From positions 1 through 64,000 of the forward strand of contig JAEWBO010000040.1 of NCBI GenBank assembly GCA_023391105.1: a stretch of 64,000 nucleotides of DNA. Direction: 5' to 3'. Below the pieces are notes generated by a model. It had not been told where the DNA came from. It made no database searches and saw nothing but the letters and a program-made list of their open reading frames with translations. A program made the translations under genes and the position numbers. The stretch comes from Bacillota bacterium. GTDB lineage: Bacteria; Bacillota; Clostridia; Christensenellales; SZUA-584. This document shows positions 7,226 through 15,369 of this stretch, one piece after another. Every line of letters starts with the position of its first letter. Position 1 is the stretch's first letter.

Positions 7226-8914
7226 TTAATTGTCGTTTTTAAAAATGTCGGCTTTTTTTATCATTTCCAATGCATGCGCCTTGGAAACCTCGGTATCGCC
7301 GCCCGCCAGACGCGCAATTTCGTCTATGCGGTTCTCTTCGTTAAGCGGCAGCAGGAAGGTGCGCGTCGTCTGCGCGTCGCTTTTTTTTGTCACAAGAAAA
7401 TGTTTGTCCGCCATGCTGGCAATTTGCGGCAAGTGTGTGACACAAACCACCTGACGTCCGCGAGATATGCTTTGCAGCTTTTCTGCCACCACCTGCGCGA
7501 TATGACCGCTGATGCCCGTATCAATTTCATCGAATATCATCGTGGGTATGCCGCCTCTGTCGGCCACAATGTTTTTAAGCGCAAGCATGATGCGTGACAC
7601 TTCGCCGCCCGACGCGATTTTTCTGAGCGGTTTTTGCGGCTCACCACGGTTGGTTGACATAAAAAACTCCACTGTATCAATGCCGTTTTTGGAAAACGAA
7701 CAATTATTAATATCAGCCTGCTCTTCAAAATTCACAGAAAAAACGGCAGACGTCATACCAAGGTCAGCAAGCTGCTCCATTACACGCTGTTCAAATATGC
7801 GTGCGGCTTCCTGTCTCATCTCAGACAACGCTACGGATTTTTGATACAGCTCCTTTTTGAGCGTGTCCGCTTTCGCAGCAAGCTGTTCAAGCAGCGCGGC
7901 ACTGTCTTCAAGATCGCATAGCTCCTGCTCGGCGTTGGTTAAAAAATCGCCCGTGATTGTGGGGTCTTTGTATTTGCGCTTAAGAGATGCGATAAGCGCA
8001 AGCCTTTCCTCCACCTGTTCAAGCGTATTGGCATCGAAAAGCTCGTCGCTCATGTCGTTGCTAATGTCGGACGACACCTCTTCGAGCGTGTAATACGCTT
8101 CGTCCACACGCGCCGCCATTTGTTCATACCGCTCGTCCACATCGGCGATGCCTTGCAATCTGCGGCTCACATCCTTTAGCGCTGCAAGCGCGTTAAACGG
8201 CTCTCCTTCATAAAGCTCTGCATACGCGGCAGTCAGCGCATTCATGATTTTCTCCGCAGAATTAAGACGCACCTTTTGCGCGTTTAGCTCCTCTTCCTCA
8301 TTCTCTGCGATATTCGCCATTTTGATTTCATTGATCTGGAATTTTAATATATCGATACGGCGTTCGCGGTCTCCGTCATTGCCAAACAACGAACGCTGCC
8401 GTTTCACGACGTCGGAATAGTCTGAATAGGCTTTTGCCACCTGTGCTATTTGTTCACTGATTCGCTTATCAAAACCATCCAGCATGGCAATGTGATTCTT
8501 CTCGCTCAGCAATGACTGATGCTCATGCTGCCCATGTATGTCCACCAGACGGTCGCTTAATTCTTTAAGGACCGAAAGTGTGATCAGCGTTCCGTTCACG
8601 CGGCACACATTTTTGCCCGTCGCGCTGAGTTCCCGGCTCATCACAAGCTCCGGCCACATTTCGATTTCCTGCGCAGCAAGAATATCGGTCACGCCATCGT
8701 TGACACCGCTGAACCATGCTTCAACCACAGCCTTGGGCGCTCCCGTACGAATCAGCTCTCTATCCGCCCTCTCGCCCAATACAAGATTGACAGAATCGAT
8801 AATGATGGATTTGCCGGCGCCCGTTTCGCCGGACAGCACGTTCATACCGGCTGCCAGTTCCACCTCAAGCTCTTCTATCAGCGCAATATTTCTGATGATC
8901 AGTTTATTCAGCAT
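7226..8914 (-). CDS. recN: DNA repair ATPase RecN
   Basis: RecN is an SMC-like ATPase acting early in double-strand-break repair. The 562-residue protein starts MLNKLIIRNIALI and has a Walker A (GETGAGKS) near residue 30, a long central coiled coil, and a C-terminal Walker B (TMIFDEIDTGISG) with the ABC signature region before it. The start at 8914, behind GGGGT, is preferred over a GTG five codons upstream. It follows argR by 27 bases. Confidence 0.95.
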   Translation of the reverse strand: MLNKLIIRNIALIEELEVELAAGMNVLSGETGAGKSIIIDSVNLVLGERADRELIRTGAPKAVVEAWFSGVNDGVTDILAAQEIEMWPELVMSRELSATGKNVCRVNGTLITLSVLKELSDRLVDIHGQHEHQSLLSEKNHIAMLDGFDKRISEQIAQVAKAYSDYSDVVKRQRSLFGNDGDRERRIDILKFQINEIKMANIAENEEEELNAQKVRLNSAEKIMNALTAAYAELYEGEPFNALAALKDVSRRLQGIADVDERYEQMAARVDEAYYTLEEVSSDISNDMSDELFDANTLEQVEERLALIASLKRKYKDPTITGDFLTNAEQELCDLEDSAALLEQLAAKADTLKKELYQKSVALSEMRQEAARIFEQRVMEQLADLGMTSAVFSVNFEEQADINNCSFSKNGIDTVEFFMSTNRGEPQKPLRKIASGGEVSRIMLALKNIVADRGGIPTMIFDEIDTGISGHIAQVVAEKLQSISRGRQVVCVTHLPQIASMADKHFLVTKKSDAQTTRTFLLPLNEENRIDEIARLAGGDTEVSKAHALEMIKKADIFKNDN

Positions 8915-8941
8915 GACGACCCCACTCATACCCCGGCGTTT

Positions 8942-9400
8942 TTATCTTTTCGTGTTTAGCATGCCGCTCAGTATTTCAACAACTCGGTTCTGCATGCCCT
9001 CTTTGCGAACTGCCACAAAAATTGTGTTGTCCCCCGCAAGCGTGCCTGCCACTTCAGGGACATCCAACTCATCGATCGCCTCGGCGGCCGCATTGGCACT
9101 GCCCGTCATCGTGCGCACCACCACCAGCGAAGCGGCGGGCTCCACGGAAAGCACGGTATCACGGAAAACACGCTTAAAAATATCCAGCTTGCCCAGCATC
9201 TCCTTGCCGGATGCCGCATATTTGTACGCGCCGTTATCCGACTGGACTTTGATGAGCTTTAATTCCTTGATGTCACGAGATATCGTTGCCTGAGTCACCT
9301 CAAAGCCTTTTTCTTTAAGCAGTGTCGACAGCTCATCCTGCGTCTCAACATTGTGGCTGTCAATGAGCTCAAGTATCATGCTTTGTCTTCCCTGTTTCAT
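8942..9400 (-). CDS. argR: arginine repressor ArgR/AhrC
   Basis: Hexameric arginine-dependent regulator of arginine biosynthesis and catabolism. The winged-helix N-terminal domain shows the family pattern (ATISRDIKELKLIKV) and the C-terminal oligomerisation/arginine domain contains GTLAGDNTIFVAV. The ATG at 9400 behind AAAGGGGTG gives 152 residues, the usual length. A GTG three codons earlier is less likely. It lies between nadK and recN, a conserved order in Firmicutes. Confidence 0.95.
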   Translation of the reverse strand: MKQGRQSMILELIDSHNVETQDELSTLLKEKGFEVTQATISRDIKELKLIKVQSDNGAYKYAASGKEMLGKLDIFKRVFRDTVLSVEPAASLVVVRTMTGSANAAAEAIDELDVPEVAGTLAGDNTIFVAVRKEGMQNRVVEILSGMLNTKR

Positions 9401-9419
9401 CCCTACCACCCCTTTTTCA

Positions 9420-10262
9420 TTATCTGTCCCAGCTTAAGAACTTTGAACGAAGCAATGGATAAAAATAGTTCTCATGAAAACGTATGAAACGCGCTATATG
9501 TCTCGATCTTTTTATTCTGACCATTTCCCCATTGTCTATTTCTCTTAATTGGACACCATCCGTTGTGAGCACGATGCCGCCCGGTGCGGTCGGCCTTATG
9601 ATAATCTCATCATCTTCAGATACCACCAAAGTGCGTGAATGAAGCGAATGCGGACAAATTGGTGTGGCCAGCATGCATTTTAATTTCGGGCTTAAGATCG
9701 GCCCGCCCGCGCTTAGTGAATAACCCGTTGAACCTGTCGGGGTGGATACGAGCATACCGTCGCAGGCCACGCGGTCGGCAAGCGCGCCGCCGATAAAAAG
9801 CTCCAAGTTGATCATGCGGGACATGTCCTTTTTGAGCACAGCCACGTCATTGAGCGCTTCCACCTCATATCGCTTTTCGTCCCCGTTATAAACAGAACCG
9901 TGAAGCATAACGCGCTCTTCCACATAGCATTCATCCGCGCGTATGCGGCGAATGGCTTCATCAATATCGCGGAGCTCCACCTCGGTTAAGAAACCAAGCC
10001 TGCCAAGGTTGATGCCGAGTATGCGAATACCAAAAAGGCTGGAGGTGAGAGCCGCCTTTAGCAGCGTTCCATCTCCGCCCAGCACAAACAGGCAGTCGAT
10101 GTTCGTATAATCGATGATATCTGTCTCGTCGTCCGGTAAAGAGCCTGCGTCAAAAGACACAAAAAGACCCTGCGCACGCAGACTCTGCGCCACGAGCTTT
10201 GTGTCTTTCAAATTTGCGTCTTTGCATGGATTGGCGTAGATGCCAACGTTTTTCATTCCCAT
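9420..10262 (-). CDS. nadK: NAD kinase
   Basis: Phosphorylates NAD to NADP. The GGDG motif is at residues 62-65, followed by the conserved LNDVAV and TPTGSTGYSLSAGGP nucleotide-binding segments. Length 280 is normal. A second ATG two codons on (10256) is an equally possible start, as neither has a strong ribosome site. A 109-base gap separates it from tlyA. In it TTGTAT and TATAAT are spaced by 17 bases just before the start, so a local promoter is possible. Confidence 0.95.
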   Translation of the reverse strand: MGMKNVGIYANPCKDANLKDTKLVAQSLRAQGLFVSFDAGSLPDDETDIIDYTNIDCLFVLGGDGTLLKAALTSSLFGIRILGINLGRLGFLTEVELRDIDEAIRRIRADECYVEERVMLHGSVYNGDEKRYEVEALNDVAVLKKDMSRMINLELFIGGALADRVACDGMLVSTPTGSTGYSLSAGGPILSPKLKCMLATPICPHSLHSRTLVVSEDDEIIIRPTAPGGIVLTTDGVQLREIDNGEMVRIKRSRHIARFIRFHENYFYPLLRSKFLSWDR

Positions 10263-10371
10263 ATGTTTTTTATTATAAATAACCTTGGATAATTATACAA
10301 CATGAAATAAAGTGAAATGCCGAAACATCCATATGTGATTTAGGAAGTGTTGATTCATTCGGTTTGCTATC

Positions 10372-11166
10372 TTAGTTTGCGCCCTCATGTGCCGCGTCAA
10401 CGACGCGATTTATATCGGGTGTCATCATATCAGCGCTGTCACGGAAGCAAGCGAGATATTCGATGTTGCCCTCAGGCCCCCTGATAGGGCTGTAATCAAG
10501 CCCGCAAAATGCGAGCCCCATCTCCCCTGCAAAATCCAGCACACCGCGAATGACATCAGCATGGACGTTTTTATCGCGCACGACGCCCTTTTTCCCTACG
10601 TGATCACGGCCTGCCTCAAACTGCGGTTTTATCAGCGCCGCAATGGTATAAGGCGGCGTTAAAATCTTTACCAGCGCAGGCAGAATCAGCTTTAGAGATA
10701 TGAACGACACATCGATACTGGCAAAGCTGATGGGTCTGTCAAACATATCAGGCTCCAGATAGCGTGCATTTTGCCGCTCCATCACACAGACGCGGCTGTC
10801 TTGCCTCAGGCGCCACGCAAGCTGGCCGTATCCCACGTCTACGGCATAAACATACACTGCGCCGCTGCGCAGCATACAGTCGGTAAATCCGCCTGTCGAC
10901 GCCCCCACGTCAATCGCCGTCACACCGCGCAAATTTAAACCGAAGCTGTCAATCGCCTTTTGCAGCTTTTTGCCGCCGCGGCTCACAAACGCATCGTTTT
11001 GCTTAACGGCGACATCATTTTCCAAGGTTACGGTGGTTGATGCCTTGCTGCACACCTTGCCGTCGATACTCACTTCACCCGCCATGATCAGCGCGCGTGC
11101 TTTCTCCCGGCTTTCCGCCAAGCCGTTCTCATACAAATAGATGTCGATACGTTTCTTTTCAGCCAT
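10372..11166 (-). CDS. tlyA: TlyA family rRNA 2'-O-methyltransferase
   Basis: The TlyA family methylates ribose 2'-O positions in 16S and 23S rRNA and was once annotated as hemolysin. An N-terminal S4 RNA-binding domain (residues 5-65) is followed by an FtsJ-like SAM domain with the motif DVGASTGGFTDCML near residue 88 and a conserved ALIKPQFEAG. Length 264 is typical. The start lies one base after the oapA stop (TGACATG), so the two are translated from the same message. tlyA next to OLE RNA/oapA is the known arrangement in Bacillus halodurans. Confidence 0.92.
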   Translation of the reverse strand: MAEKKRIDIYLYENGLAESREKARALIMAGEVSIDGKVCSKASTTVTLENDVAVKQNDAFVSRGGKKLQKAIDSFGLNLRGVTAIDVGASTGGFTDCMLRSGAVYVYAVDVGYGQLAWRLRQDSRVCVMERQNARYLEPDMFDRPISFASIDVSFISLKLILPALVKILTPPYTIAALIKPQFEAGRDHVGKKGVVRDKNVHADVIRGVLDFAGEMGLAFCGLDYSPIRGPEGNIEYLACFRDSADMMTPDINRVVDAAHEGAN

Positions 11167-11167
11167 G

Positions 11168-11713
11168 TCATTTATCCTTAAAGAAGAACATCAGCACATA
11201 CGCAACAAAGCTGACGATCTGTTTGTTCTTGTTTATCGCGAGCGTCTTGCCTGCCGCTTTACCCGCCACGGTCAGCGCCGCAATGGCGCTGGAAATTGCG
11301 ATCGTGATGACAATATCAGGGGTATTTTGTGCCTGCGCGATAATTTTTATCGCGATGGCAGCACCAGCCGCACCGCTCACAATACCACAGATATCACCGA
11401 CCACATCGCCGCAGATGTTGGATACAATATCGGCATTTTGCAGCAACTTAATCGCACTTTTGGCGCGTTTTATTTTGCGCGAAGCCATTGACACAAACGG
11501 CTTGGATTCACACGTCGCAAAAGCAATGCCGATAATATCAAAAGAAACACCTATAAGCACAATAAACAAAATAATGAATGCTGCCGCGGCAATGGACAAT
11601 TTGTCCATCAGCAGCTCTGTAACAACGCTGATTCCTGCTGTTAATATGAGCGAGATGATAAACACCTTCAGCGCCCAGAACTTGAATTTTTTCTTTAGCT
11701 TTTTTTTACCCAA
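11168..11713 (-). CDS. oapA: OLE-associated membrane protein OapA
   Basis: A 181-residue multi-spanning membrane protein: a Lys-rich N-terminus (KKKLKKK) followed by four or more hydrophobic segments at about residues 13-33, 40-65, 95-125 and 130-150, and another near the C-terminus. The start is TTG at 11713, supported by AGGAG seven bases upstream. That ribosome site begins only a few bases after the U-tract ending the structured RNA at 11731. OapA binds OLE RNA and places it at the membrane, a role established in Bacillus halodurans. The assignment here rests on size, topology and position between OLE RNA and tlyA. Final confirmation needs a family search. Confidence 0.85.
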   Translation of the reverse strand: MGKKKLKKKFKFWALKVFIISLILTAGISVVTELLMDKLSIAAAAFIILFIVLIGVSFDIIGIAFATCESKPFVSMASRKIKRAKSAIKLLQNADIVSNICGDVVGDICGIVSGAAGAAIAIKIIAQAQNTPDIVITIAISSAIAALTVAGKAAGKTLAINKNKQIVSFVAYVLMFFFKDK

Positions 11714-11730
11714 AAAAATCTCCTGAAAAT

Positions 11731-12341
11731 AAAAAAAGCGGTGGTGACATCTTGGATAAACCTTGCAGCTTAGGTCCAGTAGGATTTCCCCTCAGAGATA
11801 CTTCCCGTCGCCGATGAAGCGGTTTCCCTTTAAACCCTGAAACGCCCCGTCGCCGGACGCGTGACTGGATTGCCGTTTAGACCACACTATAATCTCCAAA
11901 ATATCTTTGTGCGCTTTTTCATACGCACGTCTACAGTCTAGGAGTTTTCCTCGACAGCACTTAAAACGGTTTCTAGCCTCTTTTGCCATGCAGGTTTCTT
12001 GCAGCAATCGTCCCCGGCGCGCCTGGCCATGGCACCCCAGGGCGTGTTCTGCAATAACACCCCGCAAAACTCAAGGCAGGCTACTCTGTACACAGCTTTT
12101 CACCGCATAACAGGTTTCCACCCCAAGTAGTAACAGCCAAAGCCATCACCTGCTTGGGTCTCCACGGAAGCGGGGTCTACGCCCGCATGCCATTGCGGAT
12201 CGCCCCACGACCTTAACTCCCAGCATCAGCCCCCGACTGGGCGTCAGCAGCCAACACCAGAAACTTCATCGATGTGCCCGTTGGCGGATTTTTAGGCCCG
12301 CCTTCAAAACCGTAGTACCGACTAGAATACTGCACCACCTT
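11731..12341 (-). ncRNA. ole: OLE RNA (ornate, large, extremophilic RNA)
   Basis: About 611 nt without a credible reading frame, driven by a consensus promoter (12348-12376). The 5' end GGUGGUG (12339-12333) is complementary to CACCACC at the 3' end (11746-11740), closing the molecule. It is followed by a U-tract at 11737-11731. Internal hairpins are visible, for example GGCGG/CCGCC (12283-12302) and CCGCA/UGCGG (12183-12198). OLE RNA is about 600 nt, lies next to the gene of its membrane partner OapA and near tlyA, nadK, argR and recN, all matched here. In Bacillus halodurans the OLE complex is membrane-bound and needed for tolerance to short-chain alcohols, cold and magnesium stress. Confidence 0.88.
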
Positions 12342-12347
12342 GAATGA

Positions 12348-12376
12348 ATTATACCACGAAAAGCATCGTTTTTCAA
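12348..12376 (-). promoter_or_regulatory. OLE RNA promoter
   Basis: The minus strand has -35 TTGAAA (12376-12371), a 17-base spacer and a perfect -10 TATAAT (12353-12348). Transcription would begin at about 12341, which matches the 5' strand of the closing helix of the RNA. The promoter sits in the short gap after the recA stop at 12410. Confidence 0.82.
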
Positions 12377-12409
12377 AGGTGCATTAAAAAATGTTTCTTA
12401 ATTTACAGT

Positions 12410-13429
12410 TTATTCTTTTTCAGCCACGCCCGTTTCCACAGCGCCAAGGTTGTATTCCTTGAGTATCGCGGCTTTCACCTCTTCAAACACGTCGCGGTTT
12501 TCCCTTAGGAACAGCCTTGCGTTGTCTTTGCCCTGCCCAATGCGCGTGTCATTGTAAGAGAACCATGAACCGGACTTTTTAATTAGTCCCAACGTCACAC
12601 CGAGATTGAGCACACTGCTCTCCGAAGATATGCCTTCGCCGTAGTAGATCTCGAACTCCGCGTTCTTAAACGGCGGCGCCACCTTGTTTTTGGCCACCTT
12701 GATACGCGTGCGGTTGCCGATCATTTCATCGCCGCTTTTTATGGTCTCAACGCGGCGCACGTCCAGCCGCACCGACGCATAGAACTTGAGCGCGCGTCCG
12801 CCCGGCGTTGTTTCGGGGTTGCCGAACATCACGCCCACCTTTTCACGCAGCTGGTTGATAAATACCGCCACGGTGTTGGATTTGTTCACAATACCCGCAA
12901 GCTTGCGCAGTGCCTGAGACATCAGCCGTGCCTGCAGTCCCACATGTGACTGACCCATCTCGCCGTCGATTTCGGCTTTGGGCACCAACGCCGCCACAGA
13001 GTCGATGACAATGATGTCGATCGCGCCGCTGCGCACAAGCGCTTCCGTGATTTCCAGCGCCTGTTCGCCCGTATCAGGCTGTGCCACGTAAAGATTGTCG
13101 GTATCGACGCCCAAATTTTTGGCATAATTCGGATCCAGCGCATGCTCCGCGTCCACAAATGCCGCAGCGCCGCCTAGCTTTTGCGCCTCGGCCACCATGT
13201 GCAGCGCCACCGTGGTTTTACCGGACGATTCCGGACCGTACACCTCGATAATGCGGCCGCGCGGTACACCGCCCACGCCCAGCGCCACATCCAGCTCGAG
13301 GCAGCCAGTGGGTATCACCGACACCGGTACGCTCGCCTTGTCTCCAAGCTTCATCACGCTGCCCTTACCAAACTGCTTCTCTATCTGTGTGAGCGCCATC
13401 TCCAGCGCCTTTTGTTTTTCGACCGACAT
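12410..13429 (-). CDS. recA: recombinase RecA
   Basis: RecA forms filaments on single-stranded DNA for strand exchange and LexA cleavage. The 339-residue protein has Walker A GPESSGKTT (65-73), the IIVIDSVAALVPKAEI Walker B region, the L2 loop (GNPETTPGGRALKFYASVRLDVRR) and a C-terminal acidic tail. GGAGGG precedes the ATG. It lies between pgsA and OLE RNA. No Bacillus-type LexA box is evident upstream, only a TGTCCG/CGGACA dyad. Confidence 0.98.
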   Translation of the reverse strand: MSVEKQKALEMALTQIEKQFGKGSVMKLGDKASVPVSVIPTGCLELDVALGVGGVPRGRIIEVYGPESSGKTTVALHMVAEAQKLGGAAAFVDAEHALDPNYAKNLGVDTDNLYVAQPDTGEQALEITEALVRSGAIDIIVIDSVAALVPKAEIDGEMGQSHVGLQARLMSQALRKLAGIVNKSNTVAVFINQLREKVGVMFGNPETTPGGRALKFYASVRLDVRRVETIKSGDEMIGNRTRIKVAKNKVAPPFKNAEFEIYYGEGISSESSVLNLGVTLGLIKKSGSWFSYNDTRIGQGKDNARLFLRENRDVFEEVKAAILKEYNLGAVETGVAEKE

Positions 13430-13472
13430 ATCCCAAACCCTCCTGTTTTATATCACATCATCACATATCACC

Positions 13473-13490
13473 TGTCCGAAGAAACGGACA
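13473..13490. repeat. short inverted repeat upstream of recA
   Basis: TGTCCG and CGGACA are separated by six bases, between the pgsA stop and the recA ribosome site. It could be a small hairpin or protein site. There is no T-run for termination. Confidence 0.4.
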
Positions 13491-13492
13491 CG

Positions 13493-14065
13493 CTAGATCA
13501 TTTCTTTAAGCACATCCTTGTTTTTAATAAAATAGCTGGCGCACGAGAGCACGGATAACACTGTCGCAACGCACATGAGCAAAAAGCCGCCTGTGATGAG
13601 CCACTGTTCAAAGAAGGTGCCCACAAACACACCCGCCTGCAGCATGACCACCACGATCGCCACAATCTGCACCACAGTCTTTGCTTTGCCGAACATATCC
13701 GCAGCAAGCACCTTTCCTTCCGCCGCCGCAATAAGCCTTAAGCCGCTGATGACAAACTCACGTCCCACCATGATGATAACGAGTATTTCGTTCACCCAAC
13801 CGCCCGTTTCATCGGGCTTGGCTGTGAGAATAATCAGCGCGCTGCACACAAGCAGCTTGTCCGCAATCGGGTCAACCAGCTTACCGAAATTCGTCACAAT
13901 GCCGTGCTTGCGCGCAAGCCGGCCGTCGAAAAGGTCAGTCAGCGAGGCGACGATAAACACGAGCACGGCATAATAGTTCCAGTACGGTATGGGTAAATAA
14001 AAGAACGCCAGAAACACCGGAACCAGTATAATCCGAAAAAGCGTCAATTTATTGGCAATATTCAT
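13493..14065 (-). CDS. pgsA: CDP-diacylglycerol-glycerol-3-phosphate phosphatidyltransferase
   Basis: Membrane enzyme making phosphatidylglycerol phosphate, the first committed step to phosphatidylglycerol. The CDP-alcohol phosphotransferase signature D-x2-DG-x2-AR-x8-G-x3-D-x3-D is complete in the segment from LTDLFDGRLARK to VDPIADK, within about residues 43-72. Six hydrophobic segments, 190 residues. The start overlaps the rimO stop by four bases, so the two are translationally coupled. Confidence 0.94.
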   Translation of the reverse strand: MNIANKLTLFRIILVPVFLAFFYLPIPYWNYYAVLVFIVASLTDLFDGRLARKHGIVTNFGKLVDPIADKLLVCSALIILTAKPDETGGWVNEILVIIMVGREFVISGLRLIAAAEGKVLAADMFGKAKTVVQIVAIVVVMLQAGVFVGTFFEQWLITGGFLLMCVATVLSVLSCASYFIKNKDVLKEMI

Positions 14066-15369
14066 TTAAGCTCTCCTAAAAGATCGTATTCATTTGCTTC
14101 GTTTATAAGCACATCATGAAAAGTGCCCGGCGTCAAGTCTTTTTTTGTCGAGAGAATGGTCACACCGTCCACCTGCGGAGCCTGTCCCATCGTCCGTCCG
14201 GTCATAGCGCCCGAATCGTCGAGGCCGTCGATCATCACACGCAGCGTTTGCCCGACAAGCGTCTGTCCAAGCTCGCTCGATATCTGTGCCTGCACCGCCA
14301 TCACCTGCTCGTATCGCGCCTGTTTTATGTCGTCGCTGATTTGATCGGCAAGCTTCGCCGCGGCTGTGCCTTCCTCAGTAGAGTAACGGAACACGCCAAG
14401 GCGCTCAAAGCGTATCTGTTTTATGCTGTCGAGCAGAATATCAAAATCCTCCTGCGTTTCGCCCGGAAACCCCACAATCAGCGATGTGCGCAGCGTAAAG
14501 CCCTTATCATGCAGCGATTTGGCAAGCGCAATCGACTTTTCACGTGTGTGCCGCCTGTGCATGCGAGAAAGCACGGCGTCGGAGAAATGCTGCATGGGTA
14601 TATCAAAATATCGGCAGACGTTGTCATGCTTTAACATCACGTTGATGAGCTCATCTGTGATGCCTTCGGGATAGCAATACATGACGCGCAGCCAGCCGCC
14701 TTCCATGATGCCAGCCGCCTCGTCGATAAGCTTTTCGAGCTGCCGCGATCCTAAATCCTCGCCGTAACGCGTGGTATCCTGCGCGACGAGTATCGCCTCG
14801 GACACACCGCCCGCGCGCAAATCCTTGATCTCACTTAACACGCTTTGTATCGGGCGGCTTTTCAGCGGCCCGCGAATGCGCGGTATCGCGCAGTAGCTGC
14901 AGCTATTGGAGCAGCCGTCCGCAATGCGCACATACGCCATATGCGAGGGCGTGGTCAGCACGCGGCCTTCGATGTCACCGTCCAGCCGGTCGCAGCAAAC
15001 ATACCGTTTACCGCTGAGCACATTTCGTATCGCGTCCAGCAGATTGCTGTATGCGCCAACACCCAGAAACGCGTCCACCTCGGGCAGCTCTTCCGAAAGC
15101 TCCTTGGCATAGCGCTGAGCAAGGCAGCCCGTCACAATCAGCGCGGGCGCGCCGTTCTGTTTGTAGCTCGCCATCTCCAATATCACATCGATAGATTCAC
15201 GCTTGGCATCATCGATAAAGCCGCAGGTGTTCACGATAATCACATCGGCTTGCTCGGGCGAATCGACCACCGCGGCGTTACTGCCCGCGAGTATGCCGAG
15301 CATATGCTCGGTGTCAATCCTGTTTTTGTCGCATCCCAGGGATACGACGTGTATATAAAGGTTATCCAT
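14062..15369 (-). CDS. rimO: ribosomal protein uS12 methylthiotransferase RimO
   Basis: Radical-SAM enzyme that methylthiolates an aspartate of ribosomal protein S12. The N-terminal cluster-binding cysteines are at 13, 49 and 82, the radical-SAM CxxxCxxC at 153, 157 and 160 (DGCSNSCSYC), and a TRAM domain occupies the last 65 residues. The 435-residue length is typical of RimO rather than the longer MiaB. The start overlaps the ftsK end by eight bases, and the pgsA start overlaps its own end. Confidence 0.93.
   Translation of the reverse strand: MDNLYIHVVSLGCDKNRIDTEHMLGILAGSNAAVVDSPEQADVIIVNTCGFIDDAKRESIDVILEMASYKQNGAPALIVTGCLAQRYAKELSEELPEVDAFLGVGAYSNLLDAIRNVLSGKRYVCCDRLDGDIEGRVLTTPSHMAYVRIADGCSNSCSYCAIPRIRGPLKSRPIQSVLSEIKDLRAGGVSEAILVAQDTTRYGEDLGSRQLEKLIDEAAGIMEGGWLRVMYCYPEGITDELINVMLKHDNVCRYFDIPMQHFSDAVLSRMHRRHTREKSIALAKSLHDKGFTLRTSLIVGFPGETQEDFDILLDSIKQIRFERLGVFRYSTEEGTAAAKLADQISDDIKQARYEQVMAVQAQISSELGQTLVGQTLRVMIDGLDDSGAMTGRTMGQAPQVDGVTILSTKKDLTPGTFHDVLINEANEYDLLGELK

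Noticed and set aside
11792..12110. Open frames of 67-91 codons on both strands inside the OLE RNA region
   Set aside because: No ribosome sites, Arg/Cys-rich unnatural composition, and the region is explained by a structured RNA with its own promoter and terminator.
11731..12341. RNase P RNA or tmRNA as alternative identities
   Set aside because: The universally conserved RNase P P4 segment and the tmRNA tRNA-like ends with a resume codon are absent; 611 nt and the oapA/tlyA context fit OLE.
13430..13492. LexA-type SOS box upstream of recA
   Set aside because: No CGAAC-N4-GTTCG-like site found; the TGTCCG/CGGACA dyad does not match known LexA consensus.
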